Source: Chromatium okenii
GTDB taxonomy: Bacteria > Pseudomonadota > Gammaproteobacteria > Chromatiales > Chromatiaceae
Length of the DNA: 64,000 nucleotides
Direction: 5' to 3'
NCBI RefSeq assembly: GCF_002958735.1
Contig: NZ_PPGH01000034.1
Span: forward strand, 124,001 to 188,000
Shown here: positions 9,115 through 18,546 of the stretch, in pieces
Layout: every line of letters begins with the position of its first letter
Position numbering within the stretch: position 1 is the first letter of the stretch
Position numbers and translations under genes: made by a program
The notes under the pieces: generated by a model
The model's input: only the letters and a program-made list of their open reading frames with translations
Told to the model about the DNA's origin: nothing
The model's database searches: none

Positions 9115-10176
9115 ATGACTATTCACGTTCATAGCTACGCCACGCATTCCGCAACCAGTGAGTTAGTTCCTTTCGTATTTGAACGGCGCGATCCTCGTCC
9201 CAGCGATGTTGCAATTGATATTCTATATTGCGGCATTTGCCATTCCGATATTCATTCGGCACGCAATGAATGGGGCTGGACGCAATATCCATTTGTGCCC
9301 GGACATGAGATCATCGGGCGCGTGTGCGCAGTCGGCAATGAAGTTAATCAATATAAAGTTGGAGATTTAGTTGGAGTTGGTTGTTTAGTCGATAGCTGCG
9401 GACATTGCGATTCATGCAATGATGGATTGGAGCAGTATTGCAATAACGGATTTACCGGCACTTATGGTGGTGAAGATAAAATCGGCGGCACTCCGCATAG
9501 GCTGACTTTTGGCGGTTATTCAGAAAAAATTACCGTGGATGAACACTTTGTATTGCGCATTCCAGATAATCTTGATCCAGCGGCGGCAGCGCCATTACTC
9601 TGTGCTGGTATTACGACTTATTCACCGCTGAAGCATTGGAAAGTTGGCGCTGGGCAAAAGGTCGGTATTATTGGATTGGGCGGTCTTGGGCACATGGGCG
9701 TTAAATTTGCCCACGCGATGGGCGCTTACGTCGTGATGATTACTACTTCACCGGAAAAAGGCGCGGACGCGCAGAAGCTGGGTGCGAATGAAGTCTTATT
9801 ATCAAAAGATGCGCAAATGATGGCAGCCGCGCACAATAGCTTTGATTTTTTACTTAATACCATCCCGGTTGGTCACGATGTTGATCCGTATATGGCGCTA
9901 TTAAAACGTGATGGCACAATGGTTATTGTTGGCGCAGTTGAATCATTAACTCAAGTCAGCGGTATTCCATTGATTTTTCGGCGGCGTTCGCTGGCTGGCT
10001 CATTGATTGGTGGTTTGCCAGAAACGCAAGAAATGCTTGATTTTTGCGGCCAACACAACATCACTTGTGACATCGAAATGATTGCGATGAAAGACGTTAA
10101 CCACGCTTATGATCGCACAGTTAAAAGCGATGTGAAATACCGCTTTGTCATTGATATGGCATCGCTGAAATCTTGA
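9115..10176 (+). CDS. Zinc-dependent alcohol dehydrogenase (cinnamyl-alcohol dehydrogenase / YahK type)
   Basis: A medium-chain NAD(P)-dependent alcohol/aldehyde reductase, 353 residues. The catalytic zinc ligand is in YCGICHSDIHSA (about residues 36-47) with GHE at about 63-65. The structural zinc site CGHCDSCNDGLEQYC is at about 97-111. The nucleotide-binding motif GLGGLGHMGVKFA is near 186-198. The physiological substrate cannot be read from sequence; YahK-type reduction of aldehydes is the family norm. It is a single-gene unit with terminators on both sides. Confidence 0.93.
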   Translation: MTIHVHSYATHSATSELVPFVFERRDPRPSDVAIDILYCGICHSDIHSARNEWGWTQYPFVPGHEIIGRVCAVGNEVNQYKVGDLVGVGCLVDSCGHCDSCNDGLEQYCNNGFTGTYGGEDKIGGTPHRLTFGGYSEKITVDEHFVLRIPDNLDPAAAAPLLCAGITTYSPLKHWKVGAGQKVGIIGLGGLGHMGVKFAHAMGAYVVMITTSPEKGADAQKLGANEVLLSKDAQMMAAAHNSFDFLLNTIPVGHDVDPYMALLKRDGTMVIVGAVESLTQVSGIPLIFRRRSLAGSLIGGLPETQEMLDFCGQHNITCDIEMIAMKDVNHAYDRTVKSDVKYRFVIDMASLKS

Positions 10177-10180
10177 TCGA

Positions 10181-10225
10181 AAAAACTGACATCGGTATTG
10201 CTTCAAATGCCGATGCCAGTTTTTG
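10181..10225 (+). terminator. Rho-independent terminator after the alcohol dehydrogenase gene
   Basis: AAAAACTG at the left pairs with CAGTTTTT at the right, and inner CATCGGTATT pairs with AATGCCGATG. The stem starts four bases after the stop codon. The symmetric A and T runs could serve transcripts from both strands, since nadA converges here. Confidence 0.8.
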
Positions 10226-10282
10226 TAATAGTGATTTAATTCCGATAACAGCAATTAAAAAGCGCAGGTTTATTCAACGCGA

Positions 10283-11327
10283 TTAACGCCCACCAATTCC
10301 ACGCATTCGCGCAAAATCAAGCATCCGTTGAATAGGAATCACTGCGCGTTCTCGAATTGCTGCGTCAATCACAATTTCTTGATCGCCATTGCGCAATACC
10401 TGCGCCAAATTATGCAACGCATTCATGCCCATCCACGGGCAATGAGCGCAACTTTCGCAGGTCGCACCTTCGCCCGCAGTCGGCGCAGGAATCAGCGTTT
10501 TGTGCGGCGCGAGCTGGCGCATTTTCCAGAAAATTCCGGCATCGGTCGCAACGATAAACGTTTGATTTGGCAACGTAACACTGCGTTAATCAGCTGCGTC
10601 GTCGAGCCAATCACATTGGCTTGATCGACAATGTCATCCGGCGCTTCTGGGTGCACGAGCACCGCCGCATCGGGATGAAGTTTGCGCACTCGCGCCAGCG
10701 CCACTGCCTTAAATTCCTCATGCACGACACAGGAGCCATTCCACAGCAGCATCTCTGCGCCAGTCACGCGCTCAATGTAATGACCGAGATGTTTATCCGG
10801 TGCCCACAGAATTTTCTGATGCTGCGCTTTCAAATGTTCGACGATCGGCAGCGCGATGCTGGAAGTCACCACCCAATCTGCTCGCGCCTTTACTCGGCGC
10901 TGGTGTTCATACACGACCACCGTGTGATCAGGATGCGCATCGCAAAAAGCACTGAACGTTTCCGCTGGCAACCTTCATCCAACGAGCATGTCGCCCGCAA
11001 ATCCGGCATCAACACCCGTTTTTCGGGATTGAGAATCTTCGCGGTCTCGCCCATAAAGCGCACACCGCACACGACCAGCGTCGCAGCATCGGTCGCAGCG
11101 CCAAACCGCGCCATTTCCAATGAATCGGCAACGCAGCCGCCGCTGGTTTCAGCAAGTTCCTGTAAATCATCATCGGTGTAGTAATGCGCCACCAGCACAG
11201 CATTGTTGGCTCGCAGTAGCGCGAGAATTTCCGCTTTCAGATCAGCCTTCTCGTCGGCAGTCAAACTCGGCCACTGCGGATGTGGCGGCACGGTGATCGG
11301 TAGTGATGGCGGAAGCGGCTGGCGCAT
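10283..11327 (-). CDS. nadA: Quinolinate synthase NadA (two frame breaks)
   Basis: Condenses iminoaspartate with dihydroxyacetone phosphate to quinolinate in NAD synthesis, using a 4Fe-4S cluster. It starts at ATG 11325-11327 ([15 protein letters not shown]). The first segment has [27 protein letters not shown] in family order and runs to CSLDEGC. There the frame breaks (near 10970; CCC read as CC in gene sense) and continues [21 protein letters not shown] second break near 10575 leads into [18 protein letters not shown] and the cluster motif [15 protein letters not shown]. The usual three conserved cysteines are all present. The start lies three bases after the stop of the dynamin-like gene on the same strand, so the two are probably co-transcribed. 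Confidence 0.88.
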
Positions 11328-11330
11328 GAT

Positions 11331-12849
11331 TCAACTCCCCATTCCAAATTTGAAAAACTGGCGCGGCGCAGTAGCCACCGGCTCGCGGACACCTCGCGGA
11401 TTGGTAAAACGTTCATTAAGCGTTTGAATATAACTTTCACAACCTTGCAGCACTTCATCCACTTCAGCGCGGATTGGCGATTCCAACCAATTGGACGCCC
11501 TAATAAAATCGTGCGCCAAAACCGTGAATTGCGATGAAAAGTTGCTAATACATTGCCCGGCGGATGACGTTGTTCAATCTGCTGGCGCAACCACGGCAGC
11601 ACACTCATTACCGCCAGTTTACGCATTCCAAAATGCCCGCCAATCAATGCGAGTATTAATAGCGTCTCAAACCACGCCACGCCACCTTCAATTGAATTGA
11701 GCACATCCAACCATTGCGCTTGATAATTCAAACCGTGCCAATGCCCAGCATTCACACTCCAACTCATAAAACTCACAATAAGTACAATCATCATCACGGC
11801 ATCAGCAAGTAATGTACGATTACGCCAGCGCTGCAATGCTGTGGTTAATAGCGGCATCGCATTTTGTTCTAAATCAGCGGCACTTTTGCGCAGCGCAGCG
11901 ACGATACGATAAGCGCGTTCAATTTCCACCCGCTCCATGCGCTGATAAATTTCACCGAGGTCTTCATCGCGCTTTTTTTCAAAACGCTGGCGGCGATGTT
12001 CATCGGGAATTTGCGTGTGGTGAATCGGGACTGTAAATCGTATAAAAGCGCCCCGCAGTTAATCCAGCTTCACCCATTGCCCGCAGCCATGCTGCTACTA
12101 CATCTTCAGGATTATCTTCATTGCAGCGGAATCTAATTGATTGAGAATATACAGAAACTTTCCAGAATCTGGGCGGTTAATCGTTTCTTTCACTAAATGC
12201 TTTAGCGTGTCGCGCATTGCGCCCGGTTCAGGATGCCGCGCATCAAATAGCACCAGCACTAAATCCGATAAATCAATCATGTGGTTACTAATGCGCAATA
12301 CGGCGTGCGCTGGGCATCAGCATCAAAGCCGGGAGAATCAATTAAAATTTGCCGCGCAATCGTTCACTGCAACAGGTTTTCAATTGCAAATAAGCGTCGA
12401 TGCGATTGCCTTCACCATTCGCTGCGGCGTTAATGTCCTGCGACATGCGATAAAACGGAAAACGCGGATCAGAATCAGTGAGACACCGGGCAATGAATGA
12501 CTCACGGGTTCGGGCTATACACGATCACCGTAAAACGATCATCCACTGCTTGATTGCCGGTGCGCTGGAGTTTTTGCCCCAGATAATTATTCACAAAAGT
12601 TGATTTGCCAGCAGAAAAAGTGCCGAGAATTGAAATTAACGGCCACCATGGAATTTGGTTTGCAAAAGACTGATTCGTTTCTAAAAGCCCCACGCGATAA
12701 GCAATTTGATCGAGTGCGCGAAAACTTTGCACGGCATTGAGTAATACCGGATTTTCTTGCCCTAAATGCAATTCCAATTCGTGTAAGCGTTGCGCAATGG
12801 CATCGGATGATGAAGTCATGGCTTTGGTTCTCAAAAGTGCGTTTTTCAT
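11331..12849 (-). CDS. Dynamin-family GTPase (several frame breaks)
   Basis: A bacterial dynamin-like GTPase, a large membrane-associated GTPase family. Joined across frames it is about 508 residues. The order is a leading coiled stretch (RLHELELHLGQENP), the P-loop GTFSAGKST, VDDRFTVIVYSP, IDSPGFDADAQRT (the DxxG switch), a FDARHPEPGAMRDTLKHL segment, LNQLDSAA (the NKxD-like base motif as NQLD), YRRQRFEKKRDED-like helices, then two hydrophobic helices (about 11690-11800) and a C-terminal helical part ending FFKFGMGS. At least seven single-base breaks are needed (near 12502, 12476, 12345, 12310, 12125, 12030 and 11540). Either ATG 12849 or ATG 12819 may be the start. The continuous family match across every break argues for sequence error, though decay cannot be excluded here. 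Confidence 0.8.
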
Positions 12850-12861
12850 TCTAAAAAGGCG

Positions 12862-13005
12862 TCAGGATGTTACACCGAGCGCGATAAGTATTGCGATGGC
12901 AATGAAATAATGCTGAACATTGATTCCCAGTGTCGTGCGGTTGACTGGTCGCTGCTGCACAGTGGCGCAGGTACGGCAGCGTGGCGGACTTTTGTAGTTT
13001 GTCAT
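12862..13005 (-). CDS. Small membrane protein with a CxxC motif (47 aa)
   Basis: An ORF of 48 codons whose end lies 12 bases upstream of the dynamin-like gene on the same strand. The product starts MTNYKSPPRCRTCATVQQ, has the CRTC motif at residues 10-13, and ends with one membrane helix (HYFIAIAILIALGVTS). Spacing to the next gene and the clear helix favour a real gene; I do not recognise a family. The CxxC could bind metal or form a disulfide. The ribosome site is only moderate (GAAAGCG). Confidence 0.4.
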   Translation of the reverse strand: MTNYKSPPRCRTCATVQQRPVNRTTLGINVQHYFIAIAILIALGVTS

Positions 13006-13202
13006 GTTACGCTTTCAAAAATCGCGCAACGATAATAGGCAAGCGGTCAACACAGAAAATGTTGCTGTTTGACGCATTTAAAAACATTGATCGTGATTAA
13101 GATCGACTTCGCTTTAGAAATGCCGCCCGCCTGCTCAACATCCGTCCGCGATGTGCACCGGCGGGCATTTGGACTCAAAAACAGCGTTTGGTGTGCAATC
13201 CG

Positions 13203-14358
13203 ATGGGAATACAGAGAAAAATCGCTTCTGCCGCGTGTCTGCTAACCCTCTCCGTCTCCACTCTTTTAGTTTGGCTGATCCGCAGCGCGTCAGGCGTTTG
13301 GCGACTCGGTCGTCGTGCAACAAGCACAAGGTGCGCCAACGGTGTCACTTGGCGGCACGGTGGTTGCGTACAAGAAGTCACGCTGGCGGCGCAATTGCCG
13401 GGGCGCGTGACCTTTATTGCTGGGCGCGAGGTGATTCTTTGAAAACAGCGCCTTGCTGGTTGCCATTGGCGATGAAGAATTGCTGGCGAATCGGCGAGCA
13501 TTGTTAGCGCAAATGGCCACTGCGGATGCGCAGTTGCGCAACGCTGGTGTGCAATACGGGCGAGAAATTGAGTCTCCACAGTCCGCACTGCGCCCGGTGG
13601 CATGGGTTTGCCCAATCTTTTCGATCAGATGTTCACCCGCCCGCGAGAGCTTCATGGGTGATCGGGATCGCTCGACGGAACGTTCTGCGGATTTGTTTGC
13701 TTCTGGCATTCAGATTCAGGAAGCGCGGAATGCGATGGCGCAGCTACAAGCGGAATTGCAGGCACTGGATTCTAAAATCCGCGATGCCCGCAGCATTGCG
13801 CCGTTTACTGGCGTGATCGTGAAAAAGTTTGTGGAAGTTGGCGACACAGTGCAGCCCGGAACGCCGCTGCTGAATTTTGCCGACGTGGAGTATTTGCAGG
13901 TGGAAGTTGAAATTCCGGCTCGGCTCCGCTCCGCGCTGAAAGAGGGGCAAATGGTGGAAGCCGAACTTGATCCCACCAATCGCCGCGTGCCGGTGCGCGT
14001 GGCGCACATTTTCCCAATGGCCGATCCGCAACGGCACACGGTGAAAATTAAGTTTGATCTGCCGCAAGGCGTATCTGAACCGGGCATGTATGCACGGGTT
14101 TTGGTGCCGGATACCACCGTGACTGCTGCTGCGAATCCGATCATTCCGAGCACGGCAGTGCGCTACAACGGCAGCTTGCCGGGGGTTTATGTCATTTCAG
14201 ACAACGGCGAACCAACGCTGCGGCTGATTCGTGTCGGTGAAGAACTCGGCGATGGTTTGGTGACAGTACTCAGCGGTTTAAAAGTCGGTGAGCGCGTGTT
14301 GGTTAATCCCGGTCCGAATATCAGCGCTGGCTGGGCAAAAGATGGCGCGAGCCACTAA
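13203..14358 (+). CDS. RND efflux periplasmic adaptor (membrane fusion protein, several frame breaks)
   Basis: The periplasmic adaptor joining an RND pump to an outer-membrane channel. The N-terminus MGIQRKIASAACLLTLSV with hydrophobic residues looks like a signal peptide. Joined frames read DSVVVQQAQGAPTVSLGGTV, VTLAAQLPGRVTFIAGRE (lipoyl/barrel-sandwich half) and ENSALLVAIGDEELLANRRALL (coiled hairpin). Then come GGMGLPNLFDQMFTRP in a third frame and, from 13680, an intact stretch with SIAPFTGVIVKKFVEVGDTV (second lipoyl half), the beta-barrel and the membrane-proximal domain ending AKDGASH. At least four breaks lie between 13300 and 13680. The permease gene follows after 63 bases, supporting the assignment. 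Substrate unknown. Confidence 0.82.
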
Positions 14359-14421
14359 AACGCTATTTTGACTGCTGATGCTGCCGCGTTGTGGCAACTG
14401 CCCGAATAATCAGGATTTTTC

Positions 14422-17400
14422 ATGAACGACAAAGTGATTCCGCAAGTGCAACCCGACAGCCAGCCGCCACAATCGGCATTTAGAACCGATGACGAATATC
14501 TGGGGTTGGCCGGACGTGCGGCGAAATTTTTCATTCGGTCGCCGCTGTCGCCGTTGTTTTATGTCGCCATGCTGATGATGGGGCTGCTGGGGCTGCTGAT
14601 GACGCCGCGCCAAGAAGACCCGCAAATCTCAGTGCCGATGATCGACATCATGATTGATTATCCGGGCGCATCAGCGCAGCAGGTCGCCAATTTAGCGACC
14701 CAACCGCTCGAACGGATTATGAGCGAAATTCCCGGTATCAAACACGTCTACTCCGCGTCGCAGCGCGGGCAAGGCATTGTTACGATTGAATATGAAGTTG
14801 GTCAAAAGATGGGGCCGTCGCTGGTCAAGGTGAATGACAAACTCGCCTCGAACATGGACAAAATTCCGCCGGGCATGTCGCCGCCGCTGGTGAAAAGCAA
14901 AGGCATTGACGATGTGCCGGTGGTGACATTGACGCTGTGGTCAAAGGATTTGGATAAAGACGGCGTGCCCGATGTCGATGATGGGCAATTGCGGTTGCTG
15001 GCGCAGGACACGTTGCAGGCGATTAAACAAGTCAAAAACACCGGCAATGCCTTTATCGTCGGCGGTCGCCACGAGCAGGTCACGATTAACGTTTCGCCGG
15101 AAAAATTAGCCGGTTATCAAATCAGTCTCGATCAGGTCGCGCAGACGCTGAAAAGTGCCAATGCTGAGGCGACGGCTGGCGGCGTGGAAGCCAGCGGTTC
15201 ACATTTCAGTGTGACCACTGGCGCATTTTTGACCAGTGCTGAAGACATCAAGCGGCTGGTGGTGGGCACGTTCAATGACATGCCGGTGTACATGCGCGAT
15301 GTTGCTGATGTCGCACTGGGATCGGAAGATGCCAAACAACTGGTGGCGTATTACACCGGTCCGGCAGACGACACGAAAACCCGCGCTGATGGGCAACCCG
15401 CAGTCACGATTGCCGTTGCAAAGAAAGAATTGACCAACGGTGTCACAGTGGCGCAGGCAATTTTAGATCGCGTTGAGGAACTGAAAGGCTCGCGAATTCC
15501 TGACAATGTTGAAATCAGCGTCACGCGCAATTACGGGCAAACTGCCGATCAAAAAGTTTCCGAACTGATTTTCAAACTCATCAAAGCCACGTCATTCGTC
15601 GTGGTGTTGGTATTGCTGGCATTTCGTGCGCTGCGCCCAGCAATTGTGGTCATGCTGGTGATTCCGGTCGTGCTGTTTATGACCGTGTTCACCGCGTGGG
15701 TCAGTAATTTCACGATTGACCGCGTGAGTTTATTCGCGCTGATTTTCTCCATCGGCATTCTGGTCGATGACGCGATTGTCGTAATTGAAAACATCTACCG
15801 GCGCTGGCTAGAAGCTGGGCGCACCGATGAAGACACCGCCGTCGATGCAGTGCGCGAAGTCGGCAATCCAACCATTTTGGCGACCTTCACGGTGATTGCG
15901 GCACTGCTGCCGATGGGTTTTGTCAGCGGCATGATGGGTCCGTACATGGCACCGATTCCGGTGCTCGGCTCGGTCGCAATGTTCATTTCACTGTTCGCTG
16001 CGTTTGCGTTTACGCCTTATCTCGCTATTTCCAGTTGGCTGCGTCCATCAATGCGCTATCTCGAAGCCGCTGAAGTCCGCGAGCACAAGGGCGCAGAACG
16101 GATGGAGCGTTTTTTCCGGCGCATTCTCACGCCGTTGATCGAGGATCGCAGCAAGCGCCGGACTTTCCGCATGGTGCTGTGGGGAAGTTTTCTGCTGGCG
16201 TGTTCGTTTTTCTATTTTCATCTGGTCGCAGTCAAAATGATGCCGCTGGATAACAAGCCGGAATTCTCGGTGGTTATCGACATGCCCGAAGGCACGGCGC
16301 TGCCGGTCACGGCGAATCTGGCGCAGCGCATGGCGGAACAGTTGCGCACTTTGCCGGAAGTGATCGCCATTCAGCTTTACGCCGGCACGGCGCGTCCGTT
16401 CGATTTCAACGGTATGGTGCGTCATTACTACCTGCGTCAAGACCCGTGGAATGGCGAATTGCAGGTGCAACTGACTGATAAACATGATCGCCAGCGCACC
16501 AGTCACCAAATTGCGACGCAAGCGCGGGAATTGCTCGCCCAGTTAGCGCGGGACGCTGGCGCTAAAATTGCCGTCGTGGAAATGCCGCCCGGACCGCCGG
16601 TGTTGCAGTCGGTCGTCGCCGAAATTCACGGTCCATCTCCAGAATTGCGCCGCGAGTTTGCCCGCGATGTCACCAGCTTTTTTGAGCAAGCCGAAAGTAC
16701 GCGAGATGTCGATAACTATCTCCGCGCTCCCTACGATTATTGGCGCTTCGATGTCGATACCGAGAAGGCGGTGCGGCGCGGAATTTCGGTCGATACGATC
16801 AACCGCAATTTGGCGATGGCGCTCGGCGGCGCACCAATGGGTGACATCAAGCAGCAAGCGGGTCGCCAAAGTGGTCACGAGCCGATTCAGATTGTGTTGC
16901 AGGTGCCGCTGGCGGAACGGTCGCAGATTCAGCGCCTCGGCGATCTGCCGATTCGGTCGAATCAGCAGCAAACCGTGCCGTTGAGCGAGCTGGGACAATT
17001 CCAGCGTATGGCAGAAGAAGACATCATTTATCACAAGGACTTGCGTCCAGTGGAATATGTCGTTGCCGATGTAGGCGGACGGCTCGCTGCGCCGGTGTAC
17101 GCGATGTTCCAGATTCAGGATTTGATGGCGGCGCAGAATTACACGGCGCCTGATGGCAGCCAACCGGCGCTTGGTGGCAGCTTTGATGATGGTTTTTACT
17201 GGCTCGGTCCACCGCCAGAGAGCAATCAGATGTCGTGGGAATGGGCGGGCGAGTGGACGGTCACTTACGAAACCTTCCGTGATATGGGCGCAGCGTTCGT
17301 CGTCGCGTTGGTGCTGATTTACATTTTGGTCGTGTGGGAATTCGGCAATTTCCGCATTCCGCTGGTCATCATGGCGCCGATTCCATTGACCTTGCTGGGC

Positions 17401-18207
17401 ATTATTCCCGCGCACTCATTGATGTTTGCACTCGGCATGGGCGGTGAATTTACTGCGACCTCAATGATCGGCTGGATCGCGCTGGCGGGAATTATCGTGC
17501 GCAATTCGATTCTGCTGGTCGATTTTGCGATTCACGAAATTCACACCGGCGTTCCAGTCGATGAAGCGATGATTCGCGCCTGCAAAATCCGCACCCGCCC
17601 GATTTTGATTACCGCGCTGGCGCTGGTCGCAGGTTCGAGCGTCATCATCACCGATCCGATTTTCCAAGGCATGGCGATCTCACTGCTATCCGGCGTGTTG
17701 GTGTCAACGGTGCTGACGTTAATCGTCATTCCGCTGGGTTGCGTCGCTGCCAGCAAAGACATGTGCGAAATCGCGGGAGCGAGCGCACCGCCCGGCGTTT
17801 CGCTGCCCTGTCGGTTGATGAATAAGAAGGGCAAAACGGGACGCGGACTGTTTGGCTGGATCGCCGAAATTATGACGCTGGCGTTTTATTTGCTGCGCGG
17901 GATTGGGCTGTTGCTGTGGGAAGCGTTCAAAGGGCTGCTGCCGCAAAAATCGAAGAAGCCAGCGATAACGCCAAAATCATCGCCGCCACCTGTCGTGACG
18001 CCAGTGCCGGAAGAAGAAGTGCCGATGTCTGAAGTCGAAGTGCCAGCAACGGAATCTCCAACAAAACCAAGTCGTTCTGTCACGAAAAAAACGGTTGCGC
18101 CTGCCGAAGCGCCAGCGCCTAAACCTGCTGCTGCACCGCAAAAGAAGCCATCTCGTCGTGGGATTCGGTTAAAAACTGATGATGAGAGTGATCAGGATAA
18201 ATCCTAA
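14422..18207 (+). CDS. RND efflux transporter permease with long C-terminal tail
   Basis: An inner-membrane proton-driven pump of the AcrB/HAE superfamily; 1261 residues, about 200 longer than usual. The first helix is at about residues 45-63. Periplasmic porter domains follow, then helix 4 with the proton-relay pair in GILVDDAIVVIEN (D449, D450). A second half repeats the architecture and ends near residue 1110. Two oddities are present. A DLDKDGVPDVDDG insert at about 176-188 in the first porter domain resembles a calcium-binding thrombospondin-3 loop. A tail of about 147 residues has one further hydrophobic stretch (FYLLRGIGLLLWEAFKGLL), then Pro/Glu/Lys-rich sequence. The frame is intact over 3.8 kb. 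Substrate class cannot be read from sequence. Confidence 0.93.
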   Translation: MNDKVIPQVQPDSQPPQSAFRTDDEYLGLAGRAAKFFIRSPLSPLFYVAMLMMGLLGLLMTPRQEDPQISVPMIDIMIDYPGASAQQVANLATQPLERIMSEIPGIKHVYSASQRGQGIVTIEYEVGQKMGPSLVKVNDKLASNMDKIPPGMSPPLVKSKGIDDVPVVTLTLWSKDLDKDGVPDVDDGQLRLLAQDTLQAIKQVKNTGNAFIVGGRHEQVTINVSPEKLAGYQISLDQVAQTLKSANAEATAGGVEASGSHFSVTTGAFLTSAEDIKRLVVGTFNDMPVYMRDVADVALGSEDAKQLVAYYTGPADDTKTRADGQPAVTIAVAKKELTNGVTVAQAILDRVEELKGSRIPDNVEISVTRNYGQTADQKVSELIFKLIKATSFVVVLVLLAFRALRPAIVVMLVIPVVLFMTVFTAWVSNFTIDRVSLFALIFSIGILVDDAIVVIENIYRRWLEAGRTDEDTAVDAVREVGNPTILATFTVIAALLPMGFVSGMMGPYMAPIPVLGSVAMFISLFAAFAFTPYLAISSWLRPSMRYLEAAEVREHKGAERMERFFRRILTPLIEDRSKRRTFRMVLWGSFLLACSFFYFHLVAVKMMPLDNKPEFSVVIDMPEGTALPVTANLAQRMAEQLRTLPEVIAIQLYAGTARPFDFNGMVRHYYLRQDPWNGELQVQLTDKHDRQRTSHQIATQARELLAQLARDAGAKIAVVEMPPGPPVLQSVVAEIHGPSPELRREFARDVTSFFEQAESTRDVDNYLRAPYDYWRFDVDTEKAVRRGISVDTINRNLAMALGGAPMGDIKQQAGRQSGHEPIQIVLQVPLAERSQIQRLGDLPIRSNQQQTVPLSELGQFQRMAEEDIIYHKDLRPVEYVVADVGGRLAAPVYAMFQIQDLMAAQNYTAPDGSQPALGGSFDDGFYWLGPPPESNQMSWEWAGEWTVTYETFRDMGAAFVVALVLIYILVVWEFGNFRIPLVIMAPIPLTLLGIIPAHSLMFALGMGGEFTATSMIGWIALAGIIVRNSILLVDFAIHEIHTGVPVDEAMIRACKIRTRPILITALALVAGSSVIITDPIFQGMAISLLSGVLVSTVLTLIVIPLGCVAASKDMCEIAGASAPPGVSLPCRLMNKKGKTGRGLFGWIAEIMTLAFYLLRGIGLLLWEAFKGLLPQKSKKPAITPKSSPPPVVTPVPEEEVPMSEVEVPATESPTKPSRSVTKKTVAPAEAPAPKPAAAPQKKPSRRGIRLKTDDESDQDKS

Positions 18208-18212
18208 ATTTC

Positions 18213-18512
18213 GTGCGCCACTATCGCGCATGGCTGGCAGTGGTGGGATTGGTAGTGTTTGGCGCTGCGGCTGAGGAAAATCCCCCCAACCCCCCTTTTT
18301 CAAAGGGGGGCTTTCCTTTTCCTTCCTTGCATACTGAAGAACAGAGGGAATTTTCAACCGAGCCGGTGTATCGGTTTCGCGGTGATCCGCCTCCCGGTCA
18401 ACACGATCAACGCTTTCCTGATGACACGGGCAATTACCATTTCAGACCGCTTTCAGAACGCGAAAAAGCGCAGCGACAGTCACCATCTGGGTGGCGTCCG
18501 CTGGATCGCTAA
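18213..18512 (+). CDS. Small exported protein of unknown function carrying an in-frame palindromic repeat
   Basis: A 99-residue product starting at GTG 18213, five bases after the permease stop, so probably in the same transcript. Residues 1-20 (RHYRAWLAVVGLVVFGAAA) form a signal peptide. Directly after it, residues 23-36 ([14 protein letters not shown]) are encoded by a copy of the C-run/G-run repeat. The remainder (EPVYRFRGDPPPG, then polar Asp/Arg-rich sequence) has normal codon use and looks like a real periplasmic protein. I do not recognise a family. Confidence 0.55.
   Translation: MRHYRAWLAVVGLVVFGAAAEENPPNPPFSKGGFPFPSLHTEEQREFSTEPVYRFRGDPPPGQHDQRFPDDTGNYHFRPLSEREKAQRQSPSGWRPLDR
18281..18312. 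repeat. C-run/G-run palindromic repeat, copy 1
   Basis: TCCCCCCAACCCCCCTTTTT is followed by CAAAGGGGGGC. The inner arms CCCCCCTTT and AAAGGGGGG form a hairpin. The copy sits inside the small exported-protein gene and is translated NPPNPPFSKGG. Related copies are at 41180, 41251, 42821, 47144 and 51359. Confidence 0.9.
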
Positions 18513-18546
18513 TCCGCCATTGACGATTCAACGAGGAGAATAAAAC

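Noticed and set aside
11331-12849. Calling the dynamin-like gene a pseudogene
   Set aside because: It has the most breaks in the window, but all domains are continuous across frames and the neighbours show the same error type, so it is kept as a CDS with caution.
16543-17415. 290-residue minus-strand ORF opposite the RND permease
   Set aside because: Shadow of a conserved gene with many Arg/His/Asn residues and no recognisable motif.
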